From Streptomyces sparsogenes (GTDB lineage: Bacteria; Actinomycetota; Actinomycetes; Streptomycetales; Streptomycetaceae), in contig NZ_MAXF01000096.1 in the NCBI RefSeq assembly GCF_001704635.1, positions 62,001 to 126,000 on the forward strand: a stretch of DNA of 64,000 nt, read 5' to 3'. The notes below the pieces were generated by a model. That model did not search any database, was not told the DNA's origin, and saw only the letters and a program-made list of their open reading frames with translations. Below, piece after piece: positions 1-8,155 of this stretch; position 1 is the first letter of the stretch, and each line of letters begins with the position of its first letter. Made by a program: the position numbers and the translations under genes.

Positions 1-363
1 GCCGATGCCTTCGGCCTCGACGTCTCGACCGTCAACCGGCAGACCGGCGCCCTGCTCCGCGCGGGCCTGCTCGAACGCATCCCGGACCCCCAGGGCGGAC
101 TCGCGCGCAAACTGCGCGCCACCACCCTCGGCGCCGACGCCCTCGCCGCCGACCGGGAGCGCCGCCGCGCGGGGCTGGCGCGGGTGCTCGCCGACTGGAC
201 ACCCGAGGAGGTGGCGCGGTTCGAGGAGGCGCTGACCCGGTTCAACCGCGAGGTGGAGGCGGACGAGGGACGCTCCTGGCCGCGCCCGGAGGAGGGCGTA
301 CGGGAGGACGTACGGGAGGTGTGCGACGCAGGGGAGGAATCCGCGGCCCGGAAGACGCGTTGA
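1..363 (+). CDS. MarR-family transcriptional regulator, C-terminal part
   Basis: The open frame enters from the left edge, so the start is missing; 120 residues remain before the TGA. The first residues (FGLDVSTVNRQTGALLRAGLLER) have the recognition-helix and wing layout of a MarR-type winged helix, followed by a dimerisation helix (ADWTPEEVARFEEALTRFN). The family are small-ligand or redox responsive repressors binding as dimers. The target cannot be told from this fragment. The next gene, on the same strand, starts 30 bp later and could be co-transcribed. Confidence 0.75.
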   Translation, partial: ADAFGLDVSTVNRQTGALLRAGLLERIPDPQGGLARKLRATTLGADALAADRERRRAGLARVLADWTPEEVARFEEALTRFNREVEADEGRSWPRPEEGVREDVREVCDAGEESAARKTR

Positions 364-393
364 CGCAAGAACGAGCTCCCGCAGGAGGTTCCC

Positions 394-801
394 ATGACGC
401 CCCATTCCCCCGGCACCAGCACCGGCACCGGCACGGGCACCGGCGCCCACCGCGTGGAGGTGGTCCCCGGCACGCAGCACGTCACGGTCACGATCGACGG
501 CCGGGTGGTCGCCGAGTCGCGCCGCCCGCTGCTCCTCTTCGAGACCGGTCTGCCCGTCCGCTACTACCTGCCCCCGCAGGACGTGGACCTGTCCCTCTTC
601 GAGCCGACCGACACCCACACCACCTGCCCCTTCAAGGGCGAGGCGGCGTACTGGACGTACCGGGGCACGGAGGGCGGCGGCGGCCCGCGGCCCGATGTGG
701 TGTGGGCCTACCCGGACCCGCTCGACACGGTCGCCGAGATCAAGGACCACCTGTCGTTCTACGACACCGTTGCCGACATCTCGGTGAAGGACACCGACTG
801 A
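394..801 (+). CDS. DUF427 family protein
   Basis: A 135-residue cytoplasmic protein of the DUF427 family, a small beta-rich fold common in actinobacteria. Family-typical segments are VTIDGRVVAESRRPLLLFET, the YYLPPQDVDL strand, CPFKGEAAYW and the closing VAEIKDHLSFY. The N-terminus has a low-complexity Thr/Gly repeat (residues 8-17, alternating TG) that lies outside the domain. The ATG has a strong GCAGGAGGTTCCC ribosome site. No enzymatic function is established for the family. Confidence 0.85.
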   Translation: MTPHSPGTSTGTGTGTGAHRVEVVPGTQHVTVTIDGRVVAESRRPLLLFETGLPVRYYLPPQDVDLSLFEPTDTHTTCPFKGEAAYWTYRGTEGGGGPRPDVVWAYPDPLDTVAEIKDHLSFYDTVADISVKDTD

Positions 802-838
802 GCGAAGCGGATGGCGCGGCGGCGGGAACAGCTGTCGC

Positions 839-1333
839 GTGCACATCCACGCGTACTCCTGGCTGGGCGAGAAGGAGCTGTTCGACCGGGACGCGGCCCG
901 CCGCCTCCCGGACCGTCCCAGACCACCCGTCACCCCGGAGGAGCAGGAGCACCACCGGCAGCTCGTCGAGGCCTTCAGGCGCTCGGATCTGCCCCCGATG
1001 GAGACCGCCCACTGGCTGCTGAAGTCGCCCCGCCTCATCCGCCGGACCTTCGAGGAGCCGAAGGACGCCGCCGCGTGGCTGGGCGGCCGGCTCACCGAGC
1101 ACGCCCCGGGCTTCCACTCCCAGCAGGAGGCCAACACGGCCCGGCTGGCCCGCCTGGTCGCCTCGGCAGCGGACACGCTGGCCCACGGGGGAGACGTGTC
1201 CGTCGGCTTCTACGTCGGCCGGACGTCCTTCCTGTCCCTGGCCCTGGTGGCGTGCTCGCCGAATCGTTTCGCCCCCGGGGTGCCGTGCCCCCGGGCGTCG
1301 GTCAACGGTCGCCCTGCCGGACCTCCGCGCTGA
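839..1333 (+). CDS. Hypothetical protein, 164 aa
   Basis: GTG-initiated frame 37 bp after the DUF427 gene on the same strand. It is a soluble, charged protein without signal peptide or membrane segment. It has a His-rich start (MHIHAYSW) and a more conserved-looking C-terminal part (FYVGRTSFLSLALVACSPNR). The last ~20 residues (Pro/Arg/Gly-rich) look less constrained and overlap the convergent small gene. I do not recognise a family; coding is supported by codon bias and spacing. Confidence 0.6.
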   Translation: MHIHAYSWLGEKELFDRDAARRLPDRPRPPVTPEEQEHHRQLVEAFRRSDLPPMETAHWLLKSPRLIRRTFEEPKDAAAWLGGRLTEHAPGFHSQQEANTARLARLVASAADTLAHGGDVSVGFYVGRTSFLSLALVACSPNRFAPGVPCPRASVNGRPAGPPR

Positions 1334-1526
1334 CGAGCGCGGGCCGTATGGGGTCGACGACGACGGTCTGCCACCCCTGTCCGTGCTCCGCCTTCCCCTC
1401 GGTGCGGAGCCCCGTGCCGTCCTGGCTGCCGCAGACGGCCACGGTCAGGGCGGCCGCCGTGACCAGGGTGAGGGCCGTGATCTGCGCCGCGTGGGCACGG
1501 CATTCGGCGAGGCTGAGAGCACGCAT
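1302..1526 (-). CDS. Small membrane or exported hypothetical protein
   Basis: A 74-residue frame with an AGGAG ribosome site seven bases before the ATG. After a short polar N-terminus it has one hydrophobic helix (residues about 15-33, ITALTLVTAAALTVAVCGS), consistent with a signal anchor or an atypical lipoprotein signal; the Cys follows AV, a poor lipobox. The rest is short and polar. Its 3' end overlaps the convergent upstream gene by about 30 bp. No family recognised. Confidence 0.45.
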   Translation of the reverse strand: MRALSLAECRAHAAQITALTLVTAAALTVAVCGSQDGTGLRTEGKAEHGQGWQTVVVDPIRPALVSAEVRQGDR

Positions 1527-1628
1527 GGCGGATCTCCTGCGGGCGGTCGAAGAAGGTCGATCGGTACGACAACCACCCTCGCCCCGCCCGCTGCCGCGCC
1601 GCTGCCGCCCGGCTAACGCTCCGCTAAC

Positions 1629-1662
1629 GCCCCCGCCGGGAGTGTCCGTGTCCGGCGGGGGC
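1629..1662 (-). terminator. Rho-independent-type hairpin downstream of LPMO gene
   Basis: A perfect 11-bp stem, GCCCCCGCCGG with CCGGCGGGGGC, closes a 12-base loop 54 bp beyond the LPMO stop. No U-tract follows, which is usual for Streptomyces terminators. Confidence 0.7.
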
Positions 1663-1715
1663 CGTGGCGCACTGCTGCTGGTGGTGCTGGTGGTGCCTGA
1701 GGCCGCGCGGGCGGC

Positions 1716-2384
1716 TCAGGAGAAGGTCACGTCACTGCACAGGAAGTACGTCTGGTCCATGTGCGAGGCCTGCCAGATGGTGTAGAGGACGTGGCGCCCG
1801 GTGTAGCCCGACGTGCTGACGTCGATCGAGTAGTTCTGGCTGGGGGCGTACTTGCCGGTCTTGGCGACCAGTTGCAGGTCGCTCCACTTCAGCGGCTGGG
1901 TGGTGGGGTCGTAGCCCTGGCGGGTGACGTAGATCAGGAAGTAGTCCGCGCCATGGCTGGCCTGGTCGTACAGCTTGACCGTGAACTTGCTGCCGATGGC
2001 CGTGGTCTTCCAGGCGCCCACCGTGTCCAGGGAGTTGTAGCGGCCGCCCTCGGTGTGGCCGCCGCTGCACAGCTGGCCGTCGGGGACGACGGCGGGGAAG
2101 TTGCCGGCGGAGCCGTTGCGGTACAGGCCGTTCCAGTTCCACATGGCGTTCGGGTTGTCCTGCCACGCCTGCCAGCACATGGGGTCTTTCTGTGCCATCT
2201 CGGGGTTCTGGAAGTCGCTGCCCCAGCGCAGCCAGCAGCCGTAGTTGCGGGAGGCGGGGTCGATGACCGAGCCGTGGGCGGAGGCGGTGCCGGTCCACGG
2301 GATCAGGCAGAGCAGCGCCGCGGACAGCAGACCGAGGGCGCGGCGCGCCCAACGTAAGGCATTGCTGTGATCATGACAACTCAT
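1716..2384 (-). CDS. AA10 lytic polysaccharide monooxygenase, secreted
   Basis: Copper-dependent oxidative cleavage of crystalline cellulose and/or chitin, acting outside the cell. The chosen ATG has GGAG six bases upstream and gives 222 residues; an in-frame earlier start would run through the operator. Residues 1-36 are a signal peptide (arginines, hydrophobic core, TGTASA), and cleavage leaves His37 as the mature N-terminus (HGSVIDPASRNYGCW), the first histidine-brace ligand. The second brace His is likely that in DQASHGADYF. The single-domain protein without carbohydrate-binding module closely resembles Streptomyces coelicolor ScLPMO10B-type enzymes, reported active on cellulose and chitin. 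The upstream CebR-like box suggests cello-oligosaccharide induction. Confidence 0.93.
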   Translation of the reverse strand: MSCHDHSNALRWARRALGLLSAALLCLIPWTGTASAHGSVIDPASRNYGCWLRWGSDFQNPEMAQKDPMCWQAWQDNPNAMWNWNGLYRNGSAGNFPAVVPDGQLCSGGHTEGGRYNSLDTVGAWKTTAIGSKFTVKLYDQASHGADYFLIYVTRQGYDPTTQPLKWSDLQLVAKTGKYAPSQNYSIDVSTSGYTGRHVLYTIWQASHMDQTYFLCSDVTFS

Positions 2385-2430
2385 CGCGATCTCCGTCGTC
2401 CGTGGGGGGATTGCGCCGATGGGATGGGAG

Positions 2431-2456
2431 CCGCAATGGGAGCGCTCCCATTGCGG
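2431..2456. promoter_or_regulatory. CebR-type operator upstream of LPMO gene
   Basis: The 14-bp core TGGGAGCGCTCCCA (2437-2450) is the established Streptomyces CebR operator for cellulose-utilisation genes. Here it sits inside a perfect 26-bp palindrome whose outer arms are CCGCAA and TTGCGG. It lies 47 bp ahead of the LPMO start, where a LacI-family repressor would block transcription until cellobiose is present. Confidence 0.88.
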
Positions 2457-2490
2457 TGAAGGTGCCCAGCGGAACGGAGCTGAAACCTGG

Positions 2491-2534
2491 AGCGGCCAGC
2501 GGCCCGCCACACTCCTGGCGGGCCGCTGGCCGCT
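2491..2534. terminator. Strong hairpin terminator after lipoprotein gene
   Basis: A perfect 19-bp stem (2491-2509 with 2516-2534, core GGCCAGCGGCCCGCC) around a 6-base loop. It lies 23 bp beyond the lipoprotein stop and upstream of the LPMO operator, so it insulates the two genes. Confidence 0.85.
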
Positions 2535-2556
2535 TCGTGATCGCCCCTGGGACGGG

Positions 2557-3420
2557 TCAGCCGGTCTTTCCGGCGAGGCCGGTGGCCTTGTCCGTCAGGT
2601 CGGCGGTCTGGCCGGCCGGGGGCGCTTCGGCGTCGACCTCGGTGCCGAAGTCGGAGAACTCGATGCGGGTGCGCACCTTCGCCTTCCGCGGGGCGTCCCC
2701 GCTGTCCGACTGGCCGGTGGGCGCCTTGATGGTCATGTCGACCTGCTGGCGGCGGATGCGGCCCTTGTCGTCCAGCCACAGATCCATCGGCAGGGTGGGA
2801 CCGACCTGCCGCTTCAGCTTCTCTCCGGTGGAGAGCTTGTCGACATCGACGGTGACCCGGTAGTGGGTGGTGTTGACGCCGCCGATCTTCTCCGTGCCGA
2901 GCTTCCGGGTGTCCTTGTCGGTGATGCCCTTGGCGAACGCCGCGGACTCCGCCGGGTCGCTGATCTGATTGCCGCCCTGCCCGTTCTGCTGGGCGGCGGC
3001 CTTCTTCAGGTCGATCTTGACCCACGGCTTCTTGCCCGGTATCCGGGCCCGCTGCCGCTCGGGGACCTTCTGGTAGATGACCTGGTCGACGACGCGCTGC
3101 TCGATCTTCTGGCCGCCGGCGGTGAGGGTCATGGTGCTCTCGCCGTCCGACAGGTCGATGACGCCCTTACCGGCCGCGGTGGCGCTCTGCCCGGCGGCCG
3201 AGGTCTCGGTCCGCAGCGTCATGCGGGCCGTGTCGGCCTCGGCGGTCCTGTCGAACGCGGCACGGACGGCCGAACCCTCGTCGCCCCCGCTGCTCGACGT
3301 GGTCCCGCCGGCCTTGCGCTCGGGCTCGTCGTCGCTTCCGCACGCCGTCAGCACGGTGCACGCCAGGAGACACGCGACACCGGCCGCCGTGGCCCGACCA
3401 CCACTCGGTAACTGAGCCAT
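2557..3420 (-). CDS. Lipoprotein with LolA/LppX-like domain
   Basis: A 287-residue precursor; its ATG is preceded by AAGGAGG. Residues 1-27 are a lipoprotein signal ending in the lipobox LTAC, so the mature protein is anchored to the outer face of the membrane. After a Gly/Ser linker comes one domain with the pattern of actinobacterial LppX/LolA-like beta-sheet proteins (RAAFDRTAEADTARMTL, WVKIDLKKA, LPMDLWLDDKGRIRR, RTRIEFSDFG). Such domains bind hydrophobic or lipid ligands; the ligand here is unknown. It is monocistronic by context. Confidence 0.8.
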   Translation of the reverse strand: MAQLPSGGRATAAGVACLLACTVLTACGSDDEPERKAGGTTSSSGGDEGSAVRAAFDRTAEADTARMTLRTETSAAGQSATAAGKGVIDLSDGESTMTLTAGGQKIEQRVVDQVIYQKVPERQRARIPGKKPWVKIDLKKAAAQQNGQGGNQISDPAESAAFAKGITDKDTRKLGTEKIGGVNTTHYRVTVDVDKLSTGEKLKRQVGPTLPMDLWLDDKGRIRRQQVDMTIKAPTGQSDSGDAPRKAKVRTRIEFSDFGTEVDAEAPPAGQTADLTDKATGLAGKTG

Positions 3421-3603
3421 GGATCCTCAACTCCTCCTTCGACGACTGGTTCACCGACAGGGGCGGCAACCGCGCCCCGGTGTCGAGTGCCCCGCATCTC
3501 GCCGAACACCCCTCCGAGTCATTCGGGGAAGCGGGGGTAAGCGCAGGAACACCCGACCCACAGGAACACGCAGAACACAGACACACGCAGAGGAGCCGAG
3601 ACC

Positions 3604-4029
3604 TTGTCGTCTTCCCTGGTGGAAACCGTGGACGTCAACGCGCCTGTCGAGCTGAGCTGGGCGCTGTGGAGCGATGTGACGAAGTGGCCGTCATTCCTGA
3701 GCCACGTGGAGCGTGTCGATCCGCTCGACGGGCGCTGCTTCACGTGGTGGCTGTCGCTGCCCGGCGCGGACAAGTACTTCACCGCGGAACTGACCGAGGT
3801 CATCGAGGAGGAGCGGATCGCCTGGAAGACCGTGGCCGGTGTCCATCACGCGGGCGTGGTCACGTTTCACCGGCTGAGCGACACCACCAGCCGGGTCACG
3901 CTCCAGATCGAGTACGACCCCCAGGGCTTCGTGGAACACCTCGGTGCCCTGACCAATCTCGACAAGGCCCTGACCAACTACGACCTGGGCCAGTTCCAGC
4001 GCCTGGCCGAGGAACTGGCCGCGCAGTAG
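3604..4029 (+). CDS. SRPBCC / polyketide cyclase-like protein
   Basis: A 141-residue START-like single-domain protein. The pattern is typical: N-terminal VDVNAPVELSWALWSDVTKWPSF, a central TAELTEVIEEERIAWKTV hairpin and a long C-terminal helix. The fold makes a hydrophobic pocket for small molecules; members act as cyclases, dehydratases or carriers. The start is TTG with GAGGAG ten bases upstream. It is divergent from the lipoprotein gene and convergent with the PLP enzyme gene, so it stands alone. Confidence 0.8.
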   Translation: MSSSLVETVDVNAPVELSWALWSDVTKWPSFLSHVERVDPLDGRCFTWWLSLPGADKYFTAELTEVIEEERIAWKTVAGVHHAGVVTFHRLSDTTSRVTLQIEYDPQGFVEHLGALTNLDKALTNYDLGQFQRLAEELAAQ

Positions 4030-4036
4030 CCCCCGC

Positions 4037-4101
4037 GGCCCGCCCCGGTGAGGAGGTCGGCCGGGGGTGAGCGCCGGCCGCCCTCCGCACCGGGGCGGGC
4101 C
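4037..4101. terminator. Bidirectional hairpin terminator
   Basis: A perfect 14-bp stem, GGCCCGCCCCGGTG with CACCGGGGCGGGCC, enclosing a further GC-rich inner hairpin. It lies between two convergent genes and can stop transcription from both. Confidence 0.8.
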
Positions 4102-4127
4102 TCAGGCGAAGGTCTCACGCCAAGGCT

Positions 4128-5339
4128 TCATGCGAACACCCCCGCCGTCCTCCCGGCGGCCCTCCCCGAGGTCAGCGCTTCGAGCGCCGAGCAGAGCCGC
4201 TCCACCTCCTCCTCCGTGTTGTAGTAGTGCACGGAGACGCGGAGCAGCCGGGAAAGCCCCCTGAGCTGCATGTCGTGGCATGCGGCGTTGTCCAGGCACA
4301 CCCAGGTGTTGATGCCGCGCCGCAGCAACTCCGCCCGGACGTCGAAGGGGTCGAGGTCCCGAAAGGTGACGGCCACGTTGCCGCACCGCTCCACCCCCCG
4401 GTCCTCCACCCGCACCCCGGGCACCGCGGCCAGCCGCTCGCGCAGCCCGGCCGCGAGGTGGCGGACACGCCGCCATGTACGCTCCACCCCCCACTGGAGC
4501 GCGTAGTCGACCGCCACCCCGAGGCCGATCCGGGCGGCGGCGTCGACCTCCCACGTCTCGAAGCGCGGCGCACCCGGGGCGAGATGGTACGTACCGGAAT
4601 GCCAGCTGACCCCGTCGAGACCGAGCACCGCCGGGGTGAGCCGGCTCGCCACCGCCTGACGTACGTACAGGAAGCCGGTGCCGCGCGGCCCACGCAGGAA
4701 CTTGCGTCCGCTGCCGACCAGCAGATCACACCCGATGCGCCGGACATCCACCGGCAGATGCCCGGCCGACTGGCACGCGTCCACGATGAACAGCGCACCG
4801 GACCCGCGGGCCAGCGCGCCGACCTCGGCCACCGGATTGACGAGCCCGTCGTGCATCGGGACGTGCGCCATCGCTATGAGCTTGACCCGCTCGTCGAGCC
4901 GGTTCTCCAGCTCCGCGACGTCCACCAGCCCGTTGGCGTCGAGAGGTAAGAACTCCAGCGACACCCCGAGCCGTTCGGCGAGATGCACCAGCAGGATGTG
5001 ATTGCTGCCGTATTCGACGGGCGAGGCCAGAATGCGGTCACCCGCCCGGAAGGGAATGCCGGCCACGGCCATGCCCCAGGCCCGGGTGGCGCTGTCCAAT
5101 ATGGCGATTTCCTGGCGCTTCGCATTGATCAGTGCCGCGATGGCCTCGTGTGCGTGGTCGATGGAGTCCTGAGCCCGCTCGGCGGCCTCGTACGCGCCGA
5201 TTCTGCTTTCCAGCTCCAGGTGCTGGGTCATCGCCGCGGTCACCACGCGCGGTGTGAGACTGGCGCCCGCGTTGTTCAAATGCACGACATGCGCCACGCC
5301 CGGCGTATCGGCGCGGGCCTTTGCAAGATCGAATTCCAT
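4128..5339 (-). CDS. Aminotransferase class V / cysteine desulfurase-like PLP enzyme
   Basis: A 403-residue PLP-dependent fold-type I enzyme. The Schiff-base lysine is Lys213 in GSGRKFLRGPRGTGFLY, the cofactor-binding Asp is Asp187 in IVDACQSAGHLPVD, and the N-terminal VVHLNNAGASLTP is the substrate loop of isopenicillin-N-epimerase/NifS-like members. The C-terminus RGINTWVCLDNAACHDM followed by LRVSVHYYNTEEEVERL is typical of the NifS/EgtE-like branch. The family removes or racemises sulfur-amino-acid groups; no catalytic desulfurase Cys loop is evident, so a lyase or epimerase role is as likely. The start is the ATG heading MEFDLAKARAD; the upstream frame extension is the hydrolase region in another reading. 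Confidence 0.82.
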   Translation of the reverse strand: MEFDLAKARADTPGVAHVVHLNNAGASLTPRVVTAAMTQHLELESRIGAYEAAERAQDSIDHAHEAIAALINAKRQEIAILDSATRAWGMAVAGIPFRAGDRILASPVEYGSNHILLVHLAERLGVSLEFLPLDANGLVDVAELENRLDERVKLIAMAHVPMHDGLVNPVAEVGALARGSGALFIVDACQSAGHLPVDVRRIGCDLLVGSGRKFLRGPRGTGFLYVRQAVASRLTPAVLGLDGVSWHSGTYHLAPGAPRFETWEVDAAARIGLGVAVDYALQWGVERTWRRVRHLAAGLRERLAAVPGVRVEDRGVERCGNVAVTFRDLDPFDVRAELLRRGINTWVCLDNAACHDMQLRGLSRLLRVSVHYYNTEEEVERLCSALEALTSGRAAGRTAGVFA

Positions 5340-5512
5340 CGGGACTCTATTCGCCCGGCGCCCGGGGCGGACGCGTGTGTCTTTTGCCGAATGGCGAGAT
5401 CCTCGGTTGGCGGGGACAAACGAAGATCGGTTGTGGCCGCCACAGCGTAGACGCTGCCAGTCGGAAGGAATGCCCGGGGGCCGGATAGTCCTGATAGACC
5501 TATTGGGTCGGC

Positions 5513-6313
5513 CTAGTCCGCCAGGAACGCCGAGACCAGCGCGCTCGCCTGGGGTCGGCACTCCTCGAAGTAGGCGTGCCGGGCACCGGTGAAGAGGTGC
5601 GTACGGGCGCCGGCGATGCGGGCGGCGAGCAGGGCGAGGTTGTCCGGCGGGGCCATCCGGTCCTGGTCGCCGTGCAGGACGAGGGTGGGCGCGCTGATCG
5701 TCGGGAGGACGTCCCAGGCGTCGTGCCGGTTGCTGGCCAGCAGGTGGCCGCGGCGGGCGTGCGGGGGCATGGCGGGGTCGCCGAGGGTGGTGTACGGGCC
5801 GGGGTGCTCCGCCCGCCAGGCGGGGGAGTACATGAGGTCGATCAGCGCCTGCCGGGCGGCTTCCGGGTCGGGCTGGGCGAGGGCCCGCCGTACCGAGGCG
5901 TCCCGTTCGACGGCGTGCGGCCCGCCGGGCGTCGTACAGCCGAGCACCAGGCGCCGGACCCGCCCGGGATGCCGGGCGGCGACCCATTGGGCGACCCGCC
6001 CGCCCATGGAGGTGCCGTAGACGTCGGCGCGCTCGATGCCCAGGTGGTCGAGCACCGCGATCACGTCCTCGGCGAACTCCGGGGTGGAGTAGCCCGCTTC
6101 GGGCTTGTCGCTGGCTCCGGTGCCCCGGTAGTCGAGGGTGATGGTGCTGTGGGTGGTGTGGAAGTCCTCGCGTATGCCGTCCCACCAGCGGTGGTTGTTC
6201 GCCTGCCCGGCGAGGAGCAGGAGCGGGAAGCCGTGGCCCCGGAGCTGGCAGGCGAGCGCGGTGCCGTCCGCGGCGCGGGCGAAGGTGTGCGGCGGCGGGT
6301 CGGTGTCGGTCAA
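5513..6313 (-). CDS. Alpha/beta-fold hydrolase
   Basis: A 266-residue single-domain serine hydrolase. The nucleophile elbow is GTSMGG with Ser102, the acid is probably Asp218 in LHGDQDR, and the base is His246 in TGARHAYF. The oxyanion strand LLLLAGQANNHRWW and DYRGTGASDKP are typical of the lactonase/esterase branch. The start is TTG with GAAGG ahead. It lies 57 bp after the LysR gene on the same strand, which suggests that the regulator controls it. Substrate unknown. Confidence 0.87.
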   Translation of the reverse strand: MTDTDPPPHTFARAADGTALACQLRGHGFPLLLLAGQANNHRWWDGIREDFHTTHSTITLDYRGTGASDKPEAGYSTPEFAEDVIAVLDHLGIERADVYGTSMGGRVAQWVAARHPGRVRRLVLGCTTPGGPHAVERDASVRRALAQPDPEAARQALIDLMYSPAWRAEHPGPYTTLGDPAMPPHARRGHLLASNRHDAWDVLPTISAPTLVLHGDQDRMAPPDNLALLAARIAGARTHLFTGARHAYFEECRPQASALVSAFLAD

Positions 6314-6370
6314 GGCGGTCCTTCGGGGAGTGCGGGCGTACAGGTGTGCAGATACGGGGGCTGGCGCGGC

Positions 6371-7345
6371 TCACCCGGTTTCGGCAGCGGCGGGCTCAGT
6401 CGACTCAGTGGGCTCGTCGGGCTGGGGCCGGGCGGAGAGCCAGTCGCCCCGGGCCACCGCCGCGCGGACCTGGTGCTCCAGCTCACGGGCGACGACCTCC
6501 ACGGCGGGCGGGGTCCGGCCCGAACGGGGGGTGGCGAGGACGATGGAGCGCGACACGTGGGGTTCCGTGAGCGGGGCGGCGCTCAGGGTCCCCGCGCTGA
6601 GGTCGTCGGCGATGCCGACCCCGGGCAGTACGGTCCAGCCGTGCCCGGCCAGGACCAGCCGCTTCTGCACCCGCATGGAGTTGGTCTGGACGGCGATCTC
6701 CAGCCCGGCCCCGGCCCGCGCCGCCGCCGCGTCGATCAGCGCGCGCAGGGCGTGGCCGGAAGCGGGCATGACGAGCGGGTGGGCGGCGGCCTCGGCGAAC
6801 GGCACGGGGCGGTCGGCCCGCAACCCGGCCGCGGCGGGAGCGACCAGCCACAGGTCTTCGCGCACCAGCGGGCGGGCGTGGAGCGAGGGCGTGCTGTCGA
6901 GGTTGTACAGCAGCGTCAGGTCCAGGTCGCCGTCGTCCAGCCACTGCTGGAGATGCCCTGAGTACGCGGTCATCAGCCGCAGCTCGATGCCCGGGTGGGC
7001 GCGGGCCACCGCGGCCACGAGCGGCTCGGCCAGCAGATCGGTGGTGCTCTCCAGCAAGCCGACCGTGACGATGCCGGCCGTCGCACCCGGCGCGGGCCGC
7101 ACCTCGGCGCGGGCCCGATCCAGCTCGTTCAGGGCGCGACGGGCCCGGTCGACCATGATCGCACCGGCGTCGGTGGGGCGCATGCCCTGGCGGGTGCGCT
7201 CGAAGAGCGGTACGCCGAGCTCCTGCTCCAGCGTGCGGATCTGCCGCGTGACGGCGGGCTGCACCAGGCGCAGCAGCTCAGCGGCGCGCGTGACGCTGCC
7301 GACCTCGGCGATGGTGACGAGCGCCTTGAGCTGCTTGAGGTCCAC
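6371..7345 (-). CDS. LysR-family transcriptional regulator
   Basis: A 324-residue regulator: residues 1-60 form the winged HTH (DLKQLKALVTIAEVGSVTRAAELLRLVQPAVTRQIRTLE) and about 90-290 the periplasmic-binding-like ligand domain (IVTVGLLESTTDLLAEPLV). I chose the GTG at 7345 because GGAGGAAGAG lies just before it and it matches the usual LysR N-terminus; an upstream in-frame start at 7426 would add 27 atypical residues. It is co-directional with the hydrolase gene instead of divergent. The inducer is unknown. Confidence 0.88.
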   Translation of the reverse strand: MDLKQLKALVTIAEVGSVTRAAELLRLVQPAVTRQIRTLEQELGVPLFERTRQGMRPTDAGAIMVDRARRALNELDRARAEVRPAPGATAGIVTVGLLESTTDLLAEPLVAAVARAHPGIELRLMTAYSGHLQQWLDDGDLDLTLLYNLDSTPSLHARPLVREDLWLVAPAAAGLRADRPVPFAEAAAHPLVMPASGHALRALIDAAAARAGAGLEIAVQTNSMRVQKRLVLAGHGWTVLPGVGIADDLSAGTLSAAPLTEPHVSRSIVLATPRSGRTPPAVEVVARELEHQVRAAVARGDWLSARPQPDEPTESTEPAAAETG

Positions 7346-7503
7346 GGTCTCTTCCTCCGCGCCATGCGCGGTCGGCATGGAGCGATCACGAAGCGCTATA
7401 TCACTTCGCTCGCCATGATTATCCATGATGGCCGCCCGGAGCCCTCAACGAGGAGCGTCACAGCGGTCGAGGGGTGCGTACGGTGGCCTCCGTCGGTCAC
7501 CGA

Positions 7504-8154
7504 TCAGCTGTCCGGCGGCGTGTTGCTGCCCGCGTCCTGGTCCCGCCAGAAGGCCGGGCACTCGGTCTTCGCCGCCTTGGGCAGTTCGCGCTTGAAGAGC
7601 TCCCGCACCATCTTGACGTGGGTACCCCGGTCGGCGACCACCTCCCCATCGGGACGACCCATGTCCACGAGCACCAGACGTTCGCCCGTCCTGAAGGGCT
7701 TCTCTTCCAACCACTCCGGGTCGACGGTGTTGATGTCGACCTCCTTCGCCCCCTGCGCGGGTTTGATCCAGCCCCGCACGGCCAAGGTCACGACGACCTG
7801 GTGGGGCCGCGAGGCGTCCCGTACCGCGACCACCTCACCCTCGACGGCGAACCGGGCGCAGGCGACTGTCTCGACACCCGTCAGGCCCTGCCCGTCGGCG
7901 CCGCCGGCCGACGTGGCCGAGCGGCCGTCCGTCGACACGAAGGTCAACACCCCGATGGTCAGCACCCCGACGGCCAGCGCCGCCGCGGTCGCGAGGACAC
8001 CTCGGACCGTGGCGCGGCGCCGCCGCACAGGGCGAGGGGCGGGCTCCGGAGGTAGGTCTGCCCGGCCGGCCTCCTCCGCGATCATTCTCAGCGCCACCCG
8101 CAGGTCGCTCTCCTCCGATTCGGTCAGCTCTGTCGCATCAGTGATGTCGGCCAT
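7504..8154 (-). CDS. Membrane-anchored anti-sigma-like protein
   Basis: A 216-residue protein starting one base after the sigma-factor stop. Residues about 1-45 are an acidic cytoplasmic segment, then an Arg-rich stretch (RPVRRRRA) and one transmembrane helix (about 50-72, VLATAAALAVGVLTIGVLTFV), leaving about 140 residues outside. This topology with the tight coupling to an ECF sigma gene argues for an anti-sigma factor, although no HxxxCxxC zinc motif is present. The outer domain (GVETVACARFAVEGEVVAVRD) may sense an envelope signal. Confidence 0.7.
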   Translation of the reverse strand: MADITDATELTESEESDLRVALRMIAEEAGRADLPPEPAPRPVRRRRATVRGVLATAAALAVGVLTIGVLTFVSTDGRSATSAGGADGQGLTGVETVACARFAVEGEVVAVRDASRPHQVVVTLAVRGWIKPAQGAKEVDINTVDPEWLEEKPFRTGERLVLVDMGRPDGEVVADRGTHVKMVRELFKRELPKAAKTECPAFWRDQDAGSNTPPDS

Positions 8155-8155
8155 C

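Noticed and set aside
5340..6374. The 748-residue continuous frame joining the PLP enzyme to an upstream extension
   Set aside because: The N-terminal ~345 residues are Arg/Pro-rich antisense-type sequence of the hydrolase region; the clear enzyme start is the ATG at 5339.
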